64,000 nt of DNA from VRUE01 sp963704505 (GCA_963704505.1 OY969912.1:1860001-1924000), one strand, 5' to 3'. Positions 48,578 to 56,810 are shown, numbered from the stretch's first letter. Translations and numbers: made by a program. Notes: generated by a model not told the origin, from the sequence alone.

Positions 48578-49378
48578 ATGAGGGGACCGTTGTCAAGCGG
48601 CATGACCGCTGCCATGGCGCTGCTTCTACTCGCGGTCGCGCCGTCGATCGCCGCCGCACAGCCGACGCGGCTCGTGACGCTCGACGGCGCGGCCGGCGGG
48701 GCCGGCGCCAGTAGCACGCGCGTGGCGGACTTCTCGGGCGAAGGCGAGCGCACAAACGGCCGCATCTTCGGCTTCGACCCGAAGGAAGGGGCCTACTCGT
48801 GCTCCGGCACGGCGATCAACACGCCGAGCAGGTCGATCGTGCTGACCGCGGGCCACTGTGTGCTCGAGAACGGCGTCGTCGGCAGGAACCTCGTATTCGT
48901 CCCCGCCTACGATCACGGCAGCCGGCCATTCGGCAGCTTCGAAGTCGAGATCGCCTACCTGATGCCCCAGTGGCGACACTCCGAAAACCCCGACTTCGAC
49001 GTCGCCGCGCTGCGCGTCGCACCAAATGAATTCGGCCACCTGACCGACGTCGTCGGCGGTCGTGGCTACGTCACCGGGCGCTCGCGGATCGGGCAGTTCC
49101 AGATCTACGGTTACCCGGCGGCGGCGCTCAAAGGAGAAGAACTACGCAGCTGCCGGGCGCGGGGGCTGGGCAGCGACGCGCTCACCTTCGGCTATCTCGG
49201 CCCGCCCACCATCCCCGGCTCCTGTGACATGGCCGGGGGCTCGAGCGGCGGCGCCTGGATCGTCGACGGCCAGTACGTCGACGGCGTCACCAGCTACGGC
49301 TACCCGGAGAGCCCCGACCGCCTCTACTCGCCGTACTTCGGCGTCACGGTCGGCAACTTCCTCTCCGAACTGCCCTGA
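48578..49378 (+). CDS. Secreted trypsin-like serine protease
   Basis: A 266-aa exported chymotrypsin-fold protease. Signal peptide at residues about 8-27 (AAMALLLLAVAPSIAAA). The catalytic triad is visible: His93 in LTAGHC, Asp141 in NPDFDVAAL and Ser223 in AGGSSGGAW. Cys94 and the Cys in YSCSGTAI can pair, and Cys192/Cys216 can form the second disulfide. It resembles the V8/glutamyl-endopeptidase-like group. The start is uncertain: GTG 48569, ATG 48578 and ATG 48602 are all in frame; ATG 48578 gives a full signal peptide. Confidence 0.88.
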   Translation: MRGPLSSGMTAAMALLLLAVAPSIAAAQPTRLVTLDGAAGGAGASSTRVADFSGEGERTNGRIFGFDPKEGAYSCSGTAINTPSRSIVLTAGHCVLENGVVGRNLVFVPAYDHGSRPFGSFEVEIAYLMPQWRHSENPDFDVAALRVAPNEFGHLTDVVGGRGYVTGRSRIGQFQIYGYPAAALKGEELRSCRARGLGSDALTFGYLGPPTIPGSCDMAGGSSGGAWIVDGQYVDGVTSYGYPESPDRLYSPYFGVTVGNFLSELP

Positions 49379-49382
49379 AGCG

Positions 49383-50732
49383 CTAGTCGCCGCCGCCGCC
49401 GAGCAGCGCTTCGGTGAAGGACTTGACCTTCTTGCCGCCGGCCGCTTCGAGGTATTCGAGCCCGAACAGGTCCTCGGTCGAGCGCAGCAGCGAGTACGGG
49501 TTGTATTCGGTGCTGTCGGTCGACCCGGGTGGGAGCAGGTGCGAGAGCAGCAGCGTCCCGACCTGGAGAGTCTTGGGCGGGGTCGGGCTCGGCACCGCGC
49601 CGGGGACGGCCGGGACCGGGTCGAGCTGGTCGAAGGTGATGATCAGCATGCCGTCCTTCTTGTACGCCGGGGAGGCCTGGATCTTCGGCACCCATTCGGC
49701 AAGGAATGCGTCAGCCGCCGCCGGCCCGCCGGCCTGTCCGGTCGGGCATTCGACGGTCGACCCCGAGTTGCAGAGCGTCGGCGTCACGTAGGTGACGTTC
49801 GGGGTCGCCTTTTCCTTCGTCAGCGCCTTTTGGAATTCGGTCAGGGGCTTGTCGTTGGCCGTGCAGTCGCCGAGGTCGAGCAGCGAGTGGAAGAAGACGA
49901 ACGGGTTGCGCGTCGCCGTGTAGCCGCCTTCGGCCGGCGGGTACGGTTCTTCGGCGCCGGGATAGATGCAGCTCGCCGGCTTGCCCGTTTCGGCGTCGGC
50001 CATCCCCTCGAGATAGGCCCCCCAGGTGAATTTTCCCGCACTGAGTTCGTTGGCGACCGTCTCGGTTTCGACCGGCAGGACGCAGGCGTCGAACTCGGGG
50101 CAGTCTTCCTTGGTCTTCGAGTCGGGTTTCTGGCCGCTGATCGCCGCGATCCCGTTGGGAACCGCCGAGTCGTCGAGCAGGGAGTAGCCGGAGAGCAGCT
50201 CGCCCTTCGGTTGCAGCTTGGTGGTCAGGTAGGGCATCTGCGAGGAGGGGCCGAAGGAGGCTTCGTAGCCGGGGCTGACCAGTGAGATGACGAAGAGGTG
50301 TTTGACAGGCCCGGCTTCCGGGGTCGGGATCGAGGTTTCCTGAGGTTCTTCGGGTTCTTCGGTGACAGGAGACGGAGCCGGGGCGGGGGAGGCCGCCGAC
50401 GGCGTCGCGGATGCCGTCGGGCCACTCGGTGCGGGAGCGCCGCCGCCGGACGCTTCGGGCGCGAATTCTTCTTCTTCTTCCGGGGCGCTCGCTTCAACCG
50501 GGGCCTGCTCGGCGGCGAGGCTGCGCCCGAGCAGCGCAGCGAGCGGGCTGAGGCCGCCTTCCGGGTTGGTCATCGCGCTGGCGACGATGGCCGAGGTCGC
50601 GACCACAGAGGAGGCGACGAGCAGGCCGAAGCGTTTGCCGGTCAGGGTCGCGGCGGCCGCAATCGCGCGGTCGATCTTTTTGCGAATCGCTTTGATCAGA
50701 TCACCTCCGTCGGTACGAGTGAGGTCCCGCAC
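49383..50732 (-). CDS. Membrane-anchored degenerate phosphoesterase-like protein
   Basis: A 449-aa protein with an N-terminal helix (about residues 35-55), a Pro/Ala/Glu-rich spacer to about 140, and a domain resembling the phosphoesterase/phospholipase C family (acid phosphatase AcpA-like). The start of that domain reads KHLFVISLVSPGYEASFG, where active members have an Asn after Glu (M-E-N), and the late motif is LIITFDQLDP instead of TFDE-x-D/H; the nucleophile-region DDSAVPNGIAAISG is kept. Loss of metal ligands suggests a non-catalytic or altered protein. GTG 50732 overlaps the upstream gene by 37 nt; a CTG at 50699 after GGAGGTGAT is an alternative. It is the last gene of the pst-linked run. 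Confidence 0.7.
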   Translation of the reverse strand: MRDLTRTDGGDLIKAIRKKIDRAIAAAATLTGKRFGLLVASSVVATSAIVASAMTNPEGGLSPLAALLGRSLAAEQAPVEASAPEEEEEFAPEASGGGAPAPSGPTASATPSAASPAPAPSPVTEEPEEPQETSIPTPEAGPVKHLFVISLVSPGYEASFGPSSQMPYLTTKLQPKGELLSGYSLLDDSAVPNGIAAISGQKPDSKTKEDCPEFDACVLPVETETVANELSAGKFTWGAYLEGMADAETGKPASCIYPGAEEPYPPAEGGYTATRNPFVFFHSLLDLGDCTANDKPLTEFQKALTKEKATPNVTYVTPTLCNSGSTVECPTGQAGGPAAADAFLAEWVPKIQASPAYKKDGMLIITFDQLDPVPAVPGAVPSPTPPKTLQVGTLLLSHLLPPGSTDSTEYNPYSLLRSTEDLFGLEYLEAAGGKKVKSFTEALLGGGGD

Positions 50733-51127
50733 TGGGCGCAGAAGCGAACCCCGTGCCCATATGGGGCCCCGCAGCTCGGGCAGTTTCCGGCGGCGTCGGA
50801 GCGCTGCAGCTCCAACATCCGCTCGAGGGTCAGGAGCTCGGCGTCGACACGCTGCAGCTCGGCAGCCTTGCGGGTCAGGACATCCATCCGCACGTGGTCG
50901 CGGATCGCCATCTCATAGAAGGCACCGCCCAGGTCGGCCTGCATCACCGTGAACTTCTCCAGTAGGCGGTCGCGCTGCGCGCGCAGCTCGACGTTCTCGA
51001 CCTCGGGATCCGGTTTTGCCGGGCTCGGGCTCGGAGTCGGGTCGGCGTCTTTTGGCGGGGCGGACCGCTTAGGGTCGCGCAGGCCACGCGGGTCGAACCG
51101 CTGTCCGAGCTCTGCGAGGCGGCTCAT
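50696..51127 (-). CDS. Zinc-ribbon protein with coiled coil, pst-linked
   Basis: A 143-aa soluble protein. A Pro-rich stretch at residues 20-42 leads to a coiled coil at about 43-110 (ENVELRAQRDRLLEKFTVMQ ... RKAAELQRVDAELLTLERML). The C-terminus is a zinc ribbon with CPSC and CAQC pairs (NCPSCGAPYGHGVRFCAQCG). ATG 51127 overlaps the stop of the upstream gene (ATGA). It is part of the overlapping chain that begins with pstS. No named family; an adaptor role is suggested by the architecture only. Confidence 0.75.
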   Translation of the reverse strand: MSRLAELGQRFDPRGLRDPKRSAPPKDADPTPSPSPAKPDPEVENVELRAQRDRLLEKFTVMQADLGGAFYEMAIRDHVRMDVLTRKAAELQRVDAELLTLERMLELQRSDAAGNCPSCGAPYGHGVRFCAQCGTSLVPTEVI

Positions 51128-51765
51128 GGTTCCCCTGCCTTTCCGCCGGATGCCGGCGCTTCGCCGCTGCCGTCCCCGCCGACGACGATCACGTCAGGCA
51201 GGTTCTGCTGGGCCTTGATGTAGTTGGACCCGGTCTGTTCCGGGTTTTCTTCGACGAGCTTCGTGTCGGCCTGTTCCTTTTCCTTGCTCGGAACGAAGCC
51301 GGCGACCTGATGGACTTCGCCGTTGGATGTCTTGGCGACGACTTTGCCCTGGCCTTTGGCCGGCTCTTTGGCTTTCCCTTTGGCGTTTTTCTTCGTTGCG
51401 GTCGAGGCGGTCGTCGGCGCCGCGCTGGTCGCCGTCGCCTGCTGTTCCTTCAGTGCCTCGAGCAGCGCAGATTCATCGTTTCCTCCACCGGAGTCGGCCC
51501 GGCCGACGATCACGCCGATCGCGACGGCGATCGGCAGAAGGGCGAAGAACCCGACCGCCGCCGCGCGGCTGCCGGGGCCTTTCTGCGGTGCCCTCGGGGC
51601 GGGCCGGCGCGCGCGCCGGCCCATCGCCGCGAAGTAGCGGGACGACGGGTTCGCGCCGTTGCCGCGCCGGGCGGCGCAGTTGACGCAGTAGCGCTGCTGG
51701 GGGTCCATTGCCGCGCCACACTCTTCACACGGCTCGTACCGGGGCTGCTGCTCTGGCGTGCTCAC
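51124..51765 (-). CDS. Zinc-ribbon single-pass membrane protein, pst-linked
   Basis: A 213-aa protein with an N-terminal zinc ribbon (CEECGAAMDPQQRYCVNCAA, residues about 13-32), a basic stretch, one membrane helix at about 70-90 (AAVGFFALLPIAVAIGVIVG) and an extracytoplasmic part rich in Lys/Ala/Gly. That part includes the segment KTSNGEVHQVAGFVPSKEKE. GTG 51765 overlaps the upstream lipoprotein stop (GTGA) and its own stop overlaps the next ATG. No family recognised. Zinc ribbon inside and tail outside would suit a signalling or assembly link across the membrane. Confidence 0.75.
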   Translation of the reverse strand: MSTPEQQPRYEPCEECGAAMDPQQRYCVNCAARRGNGANPSSRYFAAMGRRARRPAPRAPQKGPGSRAAAVGFFALLPIAVAIGVIVGRADSGGGNDESALLEALKEQQATATSAAPTTASTATKKNAKGKAKEPAKGQGKVVAKTSNGEVHQVAGFVPSKEKEQADTKLVEENPEQTGSNYIKAQQNLPDVIVVGGDGSGEAPASGGKAGEP

Positions 51766-51974
51766 TTGCTGTCGCCTCCCTTCTTGGCTCTCTTGGCTTT
51801 TTCCTTGGCGCGATGGCTTTCGCGATGCTTCAGGAAGGCTTCCGATTCGATCTTCTTCGCCTTCGCCGTGTCCTGTGTCGTCGCGCAGCCGCTCAGCCCG
51901 CCGAGCAGCAGCAGGCCGCAGGCCGCCAGGGCCAGGCCGATCGCGATCGCTCTTGTCGCCCTAACCGAAGGCAC
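51762..51974 (-). CDS. Small lipoprotein, pst-linked
   Basis: A 70-aa predicted lipoprotein. The signal peptide ends in LLLLGGLSGC, with the lipobox Cys at residue 30, and the mature part is a short Lys/Glu/Ala-rich helix (KAKKIESEAFLKHRESHRAK). GTG 51974 lies 14 nt inside pstB, and the stop overlaps the next gene. Function unknown. Its position makes it the first accessory gene behind pstB. Confidence 0.7.
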   Translation of the reverse strand: MPSVRATRAIAIGLALAACGLLLLGGLSGCATTQDTAKAKKIESEAFLKHRESHRAKEKAKRAKKGGDSK

Positions 51975-52878
51975 CGCTGACGTACTCCTGTGTTTTCGTG
52001 TCGCGGGGGGAGCCGAAAAGGTTCGTCGCGGTCGCGTACTCGACCAGGTCGCCCAGGTACATGAAGGCGACGTGGTCGGCGATCCGGTAGGCCTGCTGCA
52101 GGTTGTGGGTGACGATGACGACGGCGACGTCGTCGCGCAGTTTCACGATCAGGTCCTCGATCACCTGGGTCGACTGCGGGTCGAGCGCCGAGCAGGGCTC
52201 GTCGAGGAGCAGCACCTCGGGTTCGGCGGCGAGCGCCCGAGCAATGCAGAGCCGTTGCTGCTGGCCGCCGGAGAGCCGCAGGGCGGGATGGTCGAGGTTG
52301 TCTTTGACCTCCTCGAAGAGGCCCGCCCGGTCCAGGGCTTCGTGGACCTTCGGCGCCAGCGTCTTCTTGCGGACCCGGCGTGACCCCTGCTCGCGCAGGA
52401 CGTAGGCGATGTTGTCGAAGACGCTCATCGGGAACGGGTTCGGCTGCTGGAACACCATCGTCACCCGGCGGCGCAGGAGGGTCGGTTCGATCAACTTGAT
52501 GTCGACGTCGTCGAGCAGGATGCGCCCGGTCAGCGTCGCCGTGCGGGTCAGCTCGGTGAGCCGGTTGAGCGAGCGCAGCAGGGTCGTCTTGCCGCAGCCG
52601 GAGGGGCCGATCAGCGAGAGCACCTCGCCCTGGCGGACCGGCAGCGAGACGCCTTTCACCGCTTGGCGGTTCGAGTAGGAGACCGTGACCTGATCGATCT
52701 CCATGCGGCGGATCGAGAACTGCGGGGCGGTGATCGATCGCCGGGCTGCGGTGAAGCCGCTTTTCTGAACGGCGCCGTCGCCGTTCGGGCTGGCGGGCGG
52801 CGCGGCGACCTCGGTCGCCGGGCCCGAATCGAGATCCAGGCGCCGGATCGGGGGCGGCGGCGGTGTCAGGAACTCCAT
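51961..52878 (-). CDS. pstB: Phosphate ABC transporter ATP-binding protein PstB
   Basis: A 305-aa ATPase that powers high-affinity phosphate uptake. Walker A GPSGCGKTT at 91-99, signature LRLSGGQQQRL, Walker B EVLLLDEPCSALDP and the switch His in VTHNLQQA are intact. The MVFQQPNPFPMSVFDN stretch is specific for PstB. The first 50 residues are an extra Pro/Ala-rich extension. ATG 52878 lies 13 nt inside pstA. Downstream, its last codons overlap the small lipoprotein gene, so the operon continues. Confidence 0.96.
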   Translation of the reverse strand: MEFLTPPPPPIRRLDLDSGPATEVAAPPASPNGDGAVQKSGFTAARRSITAPQFSIRRMEIDQVTVSYSNRQAVKGVSLPVRQGEVLSLIGPSGCGKTTLLRSLNRLTELTRTATLTGRILLDDVDIKLIEPTLLRRRVTMVFQQPNPFPMSVFDNIAYVLREQGSRRVRKKTLAPKVHEALDRAGLFEEVKDNLDHPALRLSGGQQQRLCIARALAAEPEVLLLDEPCSALDPQSTQVIEDLIVKLRDDVAVVIVTHNLQQAYRIADHVAFMYLGDLVEYATATNLFGSPRDTKTQEYVSGAFG

Positions 52879-53861
52879 GTCCCTACCTTTCGGGCGCGCC
52901 GGTGGACGACGTCCACGGCGGCATTGAGCGCGAGGACCATGAGCAGCAGCACGAATGCCGCCGCGTAGGCCTTCTGCGGCTGGTTCAGGTTCCCGGTCGG
53001 GGAGGCCTCGTAGACGAAGTTGGTCAGCGTCGTGCCCGCCCCGCGCAGGTAGTTGAACGGGAAGGCGCCGCCGACCGGGGAGAAGTTCTGGGTCGCGCCG
53101 AGCAGCACGACGATGATCGCGGTGTCGCCGATGATCCGCCCCAGACCGAGCATCGCGCCGGTGGCGACCTGCGGCCGGCTGGCCGGGAGCAGGATGCGGC
53201 GGGTTGTCGCCGCCTTGGTCTTGCCGACCGCGTAGGAGGCCTCGCGGACGTGCTGGGGGATCGAGTTCAGCCCCTCGCGGACGCTGGCGACCACCAGAGG
53301 CAGGGCGACCAGCGAGAGCATCGCCGAGGCGGCGAAGAACGAGCGCCCGAAGACGACCCCTTCGGAGGTGCGGCTGAGGAAGCCGAGCGCGGTGCTGGAG
53401 AAGATCACGGTCCCGAACAGGGCCAGGACGATCGACGGGATCCCGGCAATCGCCTCGATCGTCGATTCGGTGATCCGGGCGAGCGCCGCCGGGCGCCCGT
53501 ACTCGACCAACCAGACCGCGATCCCGATCCCGACCGGGAGGGCGATCGAGATTCCCATGATGGCCACGATCAGGGTGCCGATGAAGGCGTCGGAGAAGCC
53601 GCCCGTCTGGCTCTGCGAGAAGCCGGAGGTCGCCGGCGTGGTGAGCATCGAGGGCTTGAGGAACTTGATCCCCTGGATGAAGAGGTAGACGACGACGGCG
53701 ACCGCGATCGCGCAGAAGAGCAGGCCCAGCGCCCAGCAGATCCCGAGGCCGATGCGATCGGTGAGGCGCCAGGTCGCGCTTGCCTCCTTCGGTCCCTTGG
53801 CCGGCCCACCGGCGGCTGCCGGCGGTGGGGCCGCCGGGGTTGGTGCGGCAGTTGCCTCCAT
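52866..53861 (-). CDS. pstA: Phosphate ABC transporter permease PstA
   Basis: A 331-aa inner-membrane permease with six predicted helices and a Pro/Ala-rich N-terminal extension of about 30 residues. The EAA-type loop is VREASYAVGKTKAATTRRIL, and GIPSIVLALFGTVIFSS is the conserved permease segment. ATG 53861 overlaps the stop of pstC by one base (TGATG); the long upstream open frame is a shadow of pstC. Confidence 0.94.
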   Translation of the reverse strand: MEATAAPTPAAPPPAAAGGPAKGPKEASATWRLTDRIGLGICWALGLLFCAIAVAVVVYLFIQGIKFLKPSMLTTPATSGFSQSQTGGFSDAFIGTLIVAIMGISIALPVGIGIAVWLVEYGRPAALARITESTIEAIAGIPSIVLALFGTVIFSSTALGFLSRTSEGVVFGRSFFAASAMLSLVALPLVVASVREGLNSIPQHVREASYAVGKTKAATTRRILLPASRPQVATGAMLGLGRIIGDTAIIVVLLGATQNFSPVGGAFPFNYLRGAGTTLTNFVYEASPTGNLNQPQKAYAAAFVLLLMVLALNAAVDVVHRRARKVGTWSS

Positions 53862-54862
53862 CAGGCCGTCGCCCCGTATTTGCGCATCGAGCGGCGCGCG
53901 AACCAGCCGCAGAACGAGAACATTGCGCCGGAGAGGAGGAGGACCGCGGCGATCGCGAAGAGCGTTGCGTTCGAGGGAGCCGAGCCGATCGAGTCGATGT
54001 TCTTGACGATCGTCGGCGCCAGCGGACGCGATGGCTCGTAGAAGAAGATCGCGCCGTCGGCGGGGTTGGGCGCGAAGGCGACCGAGCCGGAGACCATCGC
54101 GAGCATCACGGCCTCGCCGATCGCCCGGGCGGTCGCCAGGACGGTGCCGGCGACGATCGCCGGGCGGGCGGTGCGGACGGCGATTTTCCAGGTCGTGCGC
54201 CAGCGGTTGACGCCCAGCGCCAGGCTGCCCTCGAGCCAACCGGGCCGCACCGAGCGCAGGCCGTCGCTGAAGATCGAGACCATCAGCGGCGCGATCATCA
54301 CGGTCAGGATCAGAATCGCCGCGAGCAGGCTGTAGCCGCTCAGCGAGATCACCCCGGCGACCGACGCCTTCTGGGGCTCGGTGACCAGGTGGTTGCCGAT
54401 GAAGGGCACGAGGACGAGGACGCCGAGCAGGCCGTAGATCACAGAGGGCACGCTGGCCAGGAAGCGGACCACCGGCTGGAGGATGTTCCGCATCCACTCG
54501 GGCGCGAACTCGACGATGAAGACCGATACGAACAGCGCGCTGGTCAGGGCGAGCACGATCGAGGAGCCGACGATCAGGATCGTGCTCCAGATCAGCTGCC
54601 AGGCGTGAAACGTGTAGACGTAGTGGCTTCCGGAGAGGCCGGAGAGGTAGATCGTGTTGAGCTGGTCGTCGACGTTGCCGCCGGCTCCGAACCAGGCAAG
54701 ACCGTTATGCGCGAAGGAGGGCCAGGCCTTGACGAAGACCGTGACGATCAGCGCCAGCAGCAGGGCAACGACAAAACAGACCAGCGCGCCGAGAAGCTTC
54801 TCGACGCGCTGGTCCGACCACTTAGGGCCGTACTCCTCTTCTACGAGGTAGCCCTCTTCCAT
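53861..54862 (-). CDS. pstC: Phosphate ABC transporter permease PstC
   Basis: A 333-aa permease with six main membrane helices. SVPSVIYGLLGVLVLVPFIG is the PstC hallmark, and GSLALGVNRWRTTWKIAVRT with ARPAIVAG forms the EAA loop that docks onto PstB. A large loop between the first two helices (FGAGGNVDDQLNTIYLSGLS) is typical of PstC. ATG 54862 is 6 nt after the pstS stop. Confidence 0.94.
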   Translation of the reverse strand: MEEGYLVEEEYGPKWSDQRVEKLLGALVCFVVALLLALIVTVFVKAWPSFAHNGLAWFGAGGNVDDQLNTIYLSGLSGSHYVYTFHAWQLIWSTILIVGSSIVLALTSALFVSVFIVEFAPEWMRNILQPVVRFLASVPSVIYGLLGVLVLVPFIGNHLVTEPQKASVAGVISLSGYSLLAAILILTVMIAPLMVSIFSDGLRSVRPGWLEGSLALGVNRWRTTWKIAVRTARPAIVAGTVLATARAIGEAVMLAMVSGSVAFAPNPADGAIFFYEPSRPLAPTIVKNIDSIGSAPSNATLFAIAAVLLLSGAMFSFCGWFARRSMRKYGATA

Positions 54863-54868
54863 CTGTCT

Positions 54869-55699
54869 CTACTTCTTCGCCTTCTTGTTGAACGCGGGGA
54901 CGCCTCCGGCTTTGGAGATGACCTGGCCGGCGATCGGGTCGCGGCGTGCCCAGTCGATGAATTTGGCCAGCGCCGGGTTGGTCGTGCCGGTCGGCAGGAC
55001 CAGGAACAGGTAGCGCGAGAGCGGGTACTTGAGCGGCTCGACGCTGATCTTGTTCGCCTGGCACGGAACGCCGTTGACCTTGAGGGCCTTCTGGCCCTTG
55101 CCCTGCCACGCGAGTCCGTCATAGCCGATCGCCGACGGGTCCTGTTTGACCGCGTTGACGACGAGGCCGTCAGAGACGAGCGCGTTGACGTTCGAGGACG
55201 GCAGTTCGTTGTTGAGAACCGCCTGGAGGAAGAAGTTGTACGTCCCTCCATTGGTGTCACGACCGACCGGGTCGATCGTCGTGTCCAAACCTGAGCCGGG
55301 GACGGCGGCCCAGTTGGTGATCAGACCCCGGTAGATGTCGTGGGTCTGCTGGATGCTGATGTTGGTCAGCTTGTTCTTCGGGTTTACGTCGATGCAGAGG
55401 CCATCGAGGAACATCTTGATGTAGGTCGTGCCCGCGTCCGAGGGGAGGGGGGTACGTGCCTGGCCAGCGAACTGGCTGGTGCCGTTCTGGACGTCTTTGA
55501 CGCCGGCGTTGCCGCCGTTCGCGGTGTAGGTGAAGTGGACCTTGGGGTTGACCGTCTTGGTGTAGGTCTTGAACAGCGCTTCCAATACGGGCTGCGCAGC
55601 AACCGAGCCGGAACCGATCAGGTTCTGGGCGCCGGCGGAAGCCGGCACGGCGAGCCCAACGAGGGCTGTCGCCGCTATGGCGAGGGTCTTGATTCTCAT
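54869..55699 (-). CDS. pstS: Phosphate-binding protein PstS
   Basis: A 276-aa exported binding protein with a signal peptide (AATALVGLAVPASAGAQ, residues about 8-25) and no lipobox Cys. LIGSGSVAAQPVLEALFKTY, NGTSQFAGQARTPL and GRDTNGGTYNFFLQAVL hold the phosphate-contacting Ser, Thr and Asp/Arg residues of the family. The protein is shorter than many actinobacterial PstS proteins. It is the first gene of the operon; a candidate promoter lies at 55742-55771. Confidence 0.93.
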   Translation of the reverse strand: MRIKTLAIAATALVGLAVPASAGAQNLIGSGSVAAQPVLEALFKTYTKTVNPKVHFTYTANGGNAGVKDVQNGTSQFAGQARTPLPSDAGTTYIKMFLDGLCIDVNPKNKLTNISIQQTHDIYRGLITNWAAVPGSGLDTTIDPVGRDTNGGTYNFFLQAVLNNELPSSNVNALVSDGLVVNAVKQDPSAIGYDGLAWQGKGQKALKVNGVPCQANKISVEPLKYPLSRYLFLVLPTGTTNPALAKFIDWARRDPIAGQVISKAGGVPAFNKKAKK

Positions 55700-55741
55700 C
55701 TCAGATTTAGTTCCTTACCTGCCGGGTATCGGACTTTGTTG

Positions 55742-55771
55742 ATCATATAACTCGACATGAAGCTACCACAA
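55742..55771 (-). promoter_or_regulatory. Candidate promoter of the pst operon
   Basis: On the minus strand, TTGTGG (55771-55766) and TATGAT (55747-55742) are 18 bp apart, about 43 bp upstream of the pstS ATG in an AT-rich stretch. No clear tandem PHO box was found. Confidence 0.4.
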
Positions 55772-55858
55772 TCTGTACCTTATTGACCTCTTTAGTAAAG
55801 AAGGCCACCGACAGCCAGGGAATCGGGCTTACCGGCAGCCATTAACACGGAGGTTCAA

Positions 55859-56518
55859 TTGCTCAAACGAAGACTGTCCAACCCCAAAGCGGTGACCGTG
55901 GTCGCCGCGACTGCTGTGCTTGCCGCAGCGATCGCGGTCGCGCCCTCATTCGCCGGGTCAGCGTTCCTCACCAACCAGAAGGCGTCGAAGCTGTTTCTGA
56001 CCAACAAGAAAGCCTCTGGCCTGTTCCTGAAGAAAAAAGCTGCCGGAAACCTGTACGTGGCGAAGGCGACCGCGCCGTTGGCGCCCGTCGCCGGCATCGC
56101 CGCCGGCACCGCCCCCTACGGCGCCAGCACGACCACCGCCAGCTACATCCCGACCGCGTTCACCTCGTTTGCGGTGAAGGGCAACGCCCCGACCGTGATC
56201 ACGTTCTCGGCGAACGCCACCTGCACCGCGGCGAAACCGACGGCTGACCTCGCCTGCCCGGTCCAGATCCTCGTCGACGGCCAGTCGACGGGCAAAGTCA
56301 ACCTCGCCCCGGCGACGGCGGCGACACCGACCCCCGCCTACCTGATCCACACGGTGACGGTCACCACGGTCCTGCTGAAAGGCGGCCACACGATCGCCGT
56401 CCAGTACGCCGGTGCCAAATCGGTGACCTTCAACATCAAAGGCTGGAACCTCGCAGCCCAGGCCTACCCGGCCGCGGCGGAAGCCCCGCCGACCACCGAA
56501 ACGACCTCCACCAAATAG
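55859..56518 (+). CDS. Exported repeat-bearing protein divergent from pstS
   Basis: A 219-aa exported protein with a signal peptide (VVAATAVLAAAIAVAPSFAG, to about residue 33). Directly after it come three to four short repeats (AFLTNQKASKLF, FLTNKKASGLFL, KKKAAGNLYVAK; residues about 35-68) that resemble the YLTKxxA repeats of trimeric fibre proteins. The rest is Ala/Thr-rich and beta-like with two Cys (ATCTAAKPTADLACPVQIL). The TTG start at 55859 is supported by GGAGG at 55849-55853. No known family. It shares a 159-bp divergent region with pstS. Confidence 0.7.
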   Translation: MLKRRLSNPKAVTVVAATAVLAAAIAVAPSFAGSAFLTNQKASKLFLTNKKASGLFLKKKAAGNLYVAKATAPLAPVAGIAAGTAPYGASTTTASYIPTAFTSFAVKGNAPTVITFSANATCTAAKPTADLACPVQILVDGQSTGKVNLAPATAATPTPAYLIHTVTVTTVLLKGGHTIAVQYAGAKSVTFNIKGWNLAAQAYPAAAEAPPTTETTSTK

Positions 56519-56546
56519 GAGGCCGCTCCCTGGCTTGAGAACCTCT

Positions 56547-56577
56547 CCCCGATCCAGCCTCAGCGGCTGGGTCGGGG
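56547..56577. terminator. 13-bp hairpin between the repeat protein gene and the small minus-strand ORF
   Basis: CCCCGATCCAGCC (56547-56559) pairs with GGCTGGGTCGGGG (56565-56577) with one G-U pair and a 5-nt loop. It lies 29 nt after the plus-strand stop and overlaps the 3' end of the minus-strand ORF, so it could end transcription from both sides. Confidence 0.6.
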
Positions 56578-56760
56578 GAGGGACTCGCCGAGGACCAGCT
56601 TGGCGCGGTAGTAGAGCGCCTCGTCGGCTGAGGCTTTGCCGGGCTCGCCACGCGCGGCTCGGCTGGCGCGGTTCTGGCCGGTTCCGGCTGGGGCCTCATC
56701 GCGGATCAGCCCTCGGAGCCGGCCGCGGGAGGTGAACGTGGTGGTCGTCTTCGCGCTCAT
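56560..56760 (-). CDS. Small basic protein with its own promoter, unknown function
   Basis: A 66-aa open frame starting MSAKTTTTFTSRGRLRGLIR and ending LGESLPRPSR; basic, with no membrane segment and no family recognised. Support comes from its control signals: ATG 56760 has GGAAAGGA in front, and a promoter TTGACT-16-TAGACA lies just upstream. The stop falls in the loop of the hairpin at 56547-56577, which weakens the case because the last codons lie in a terminator arm. It lies downstream of the sulfate transporter operon on the same strand. Confidence 0.45.
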   Translation of the reverse strand: MSAKTTTTFTSRGRLRGLIRDEAPAGTGQNRASRAARGEPGKASADEALYYRAKLVLGESLPRPSR

Positions 56761-56782
56761 CTCTCATCCTTTCCTAGTCTTG

Positions 56783-56810
56783 TCTAGTTTGTTCACTAAC
56801 TAAGTCAAGA
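56783..56810 (-). promoter_or_regulatory. Promoter in front of the small ORF at 56560-56760
   Basis: Read on the minus strand, TTGACT and TAGACA are 16 bp apart in a locally AT-rich stretch, about 23-50 bp upstream of ATG 56760. TAGTT and AACTA arms around 8 bp overlap the spacer and could be an operator. The -10 hexamer with the following AA recurs in front of sbp. Confidence 0.5.

Noticed and set aside
55700..55858. PHO box upstream of pstS
   Set aside because: The region is AT-rich but no pair of direct repeats matching an actinobacterial PHO box could be read with confidence.
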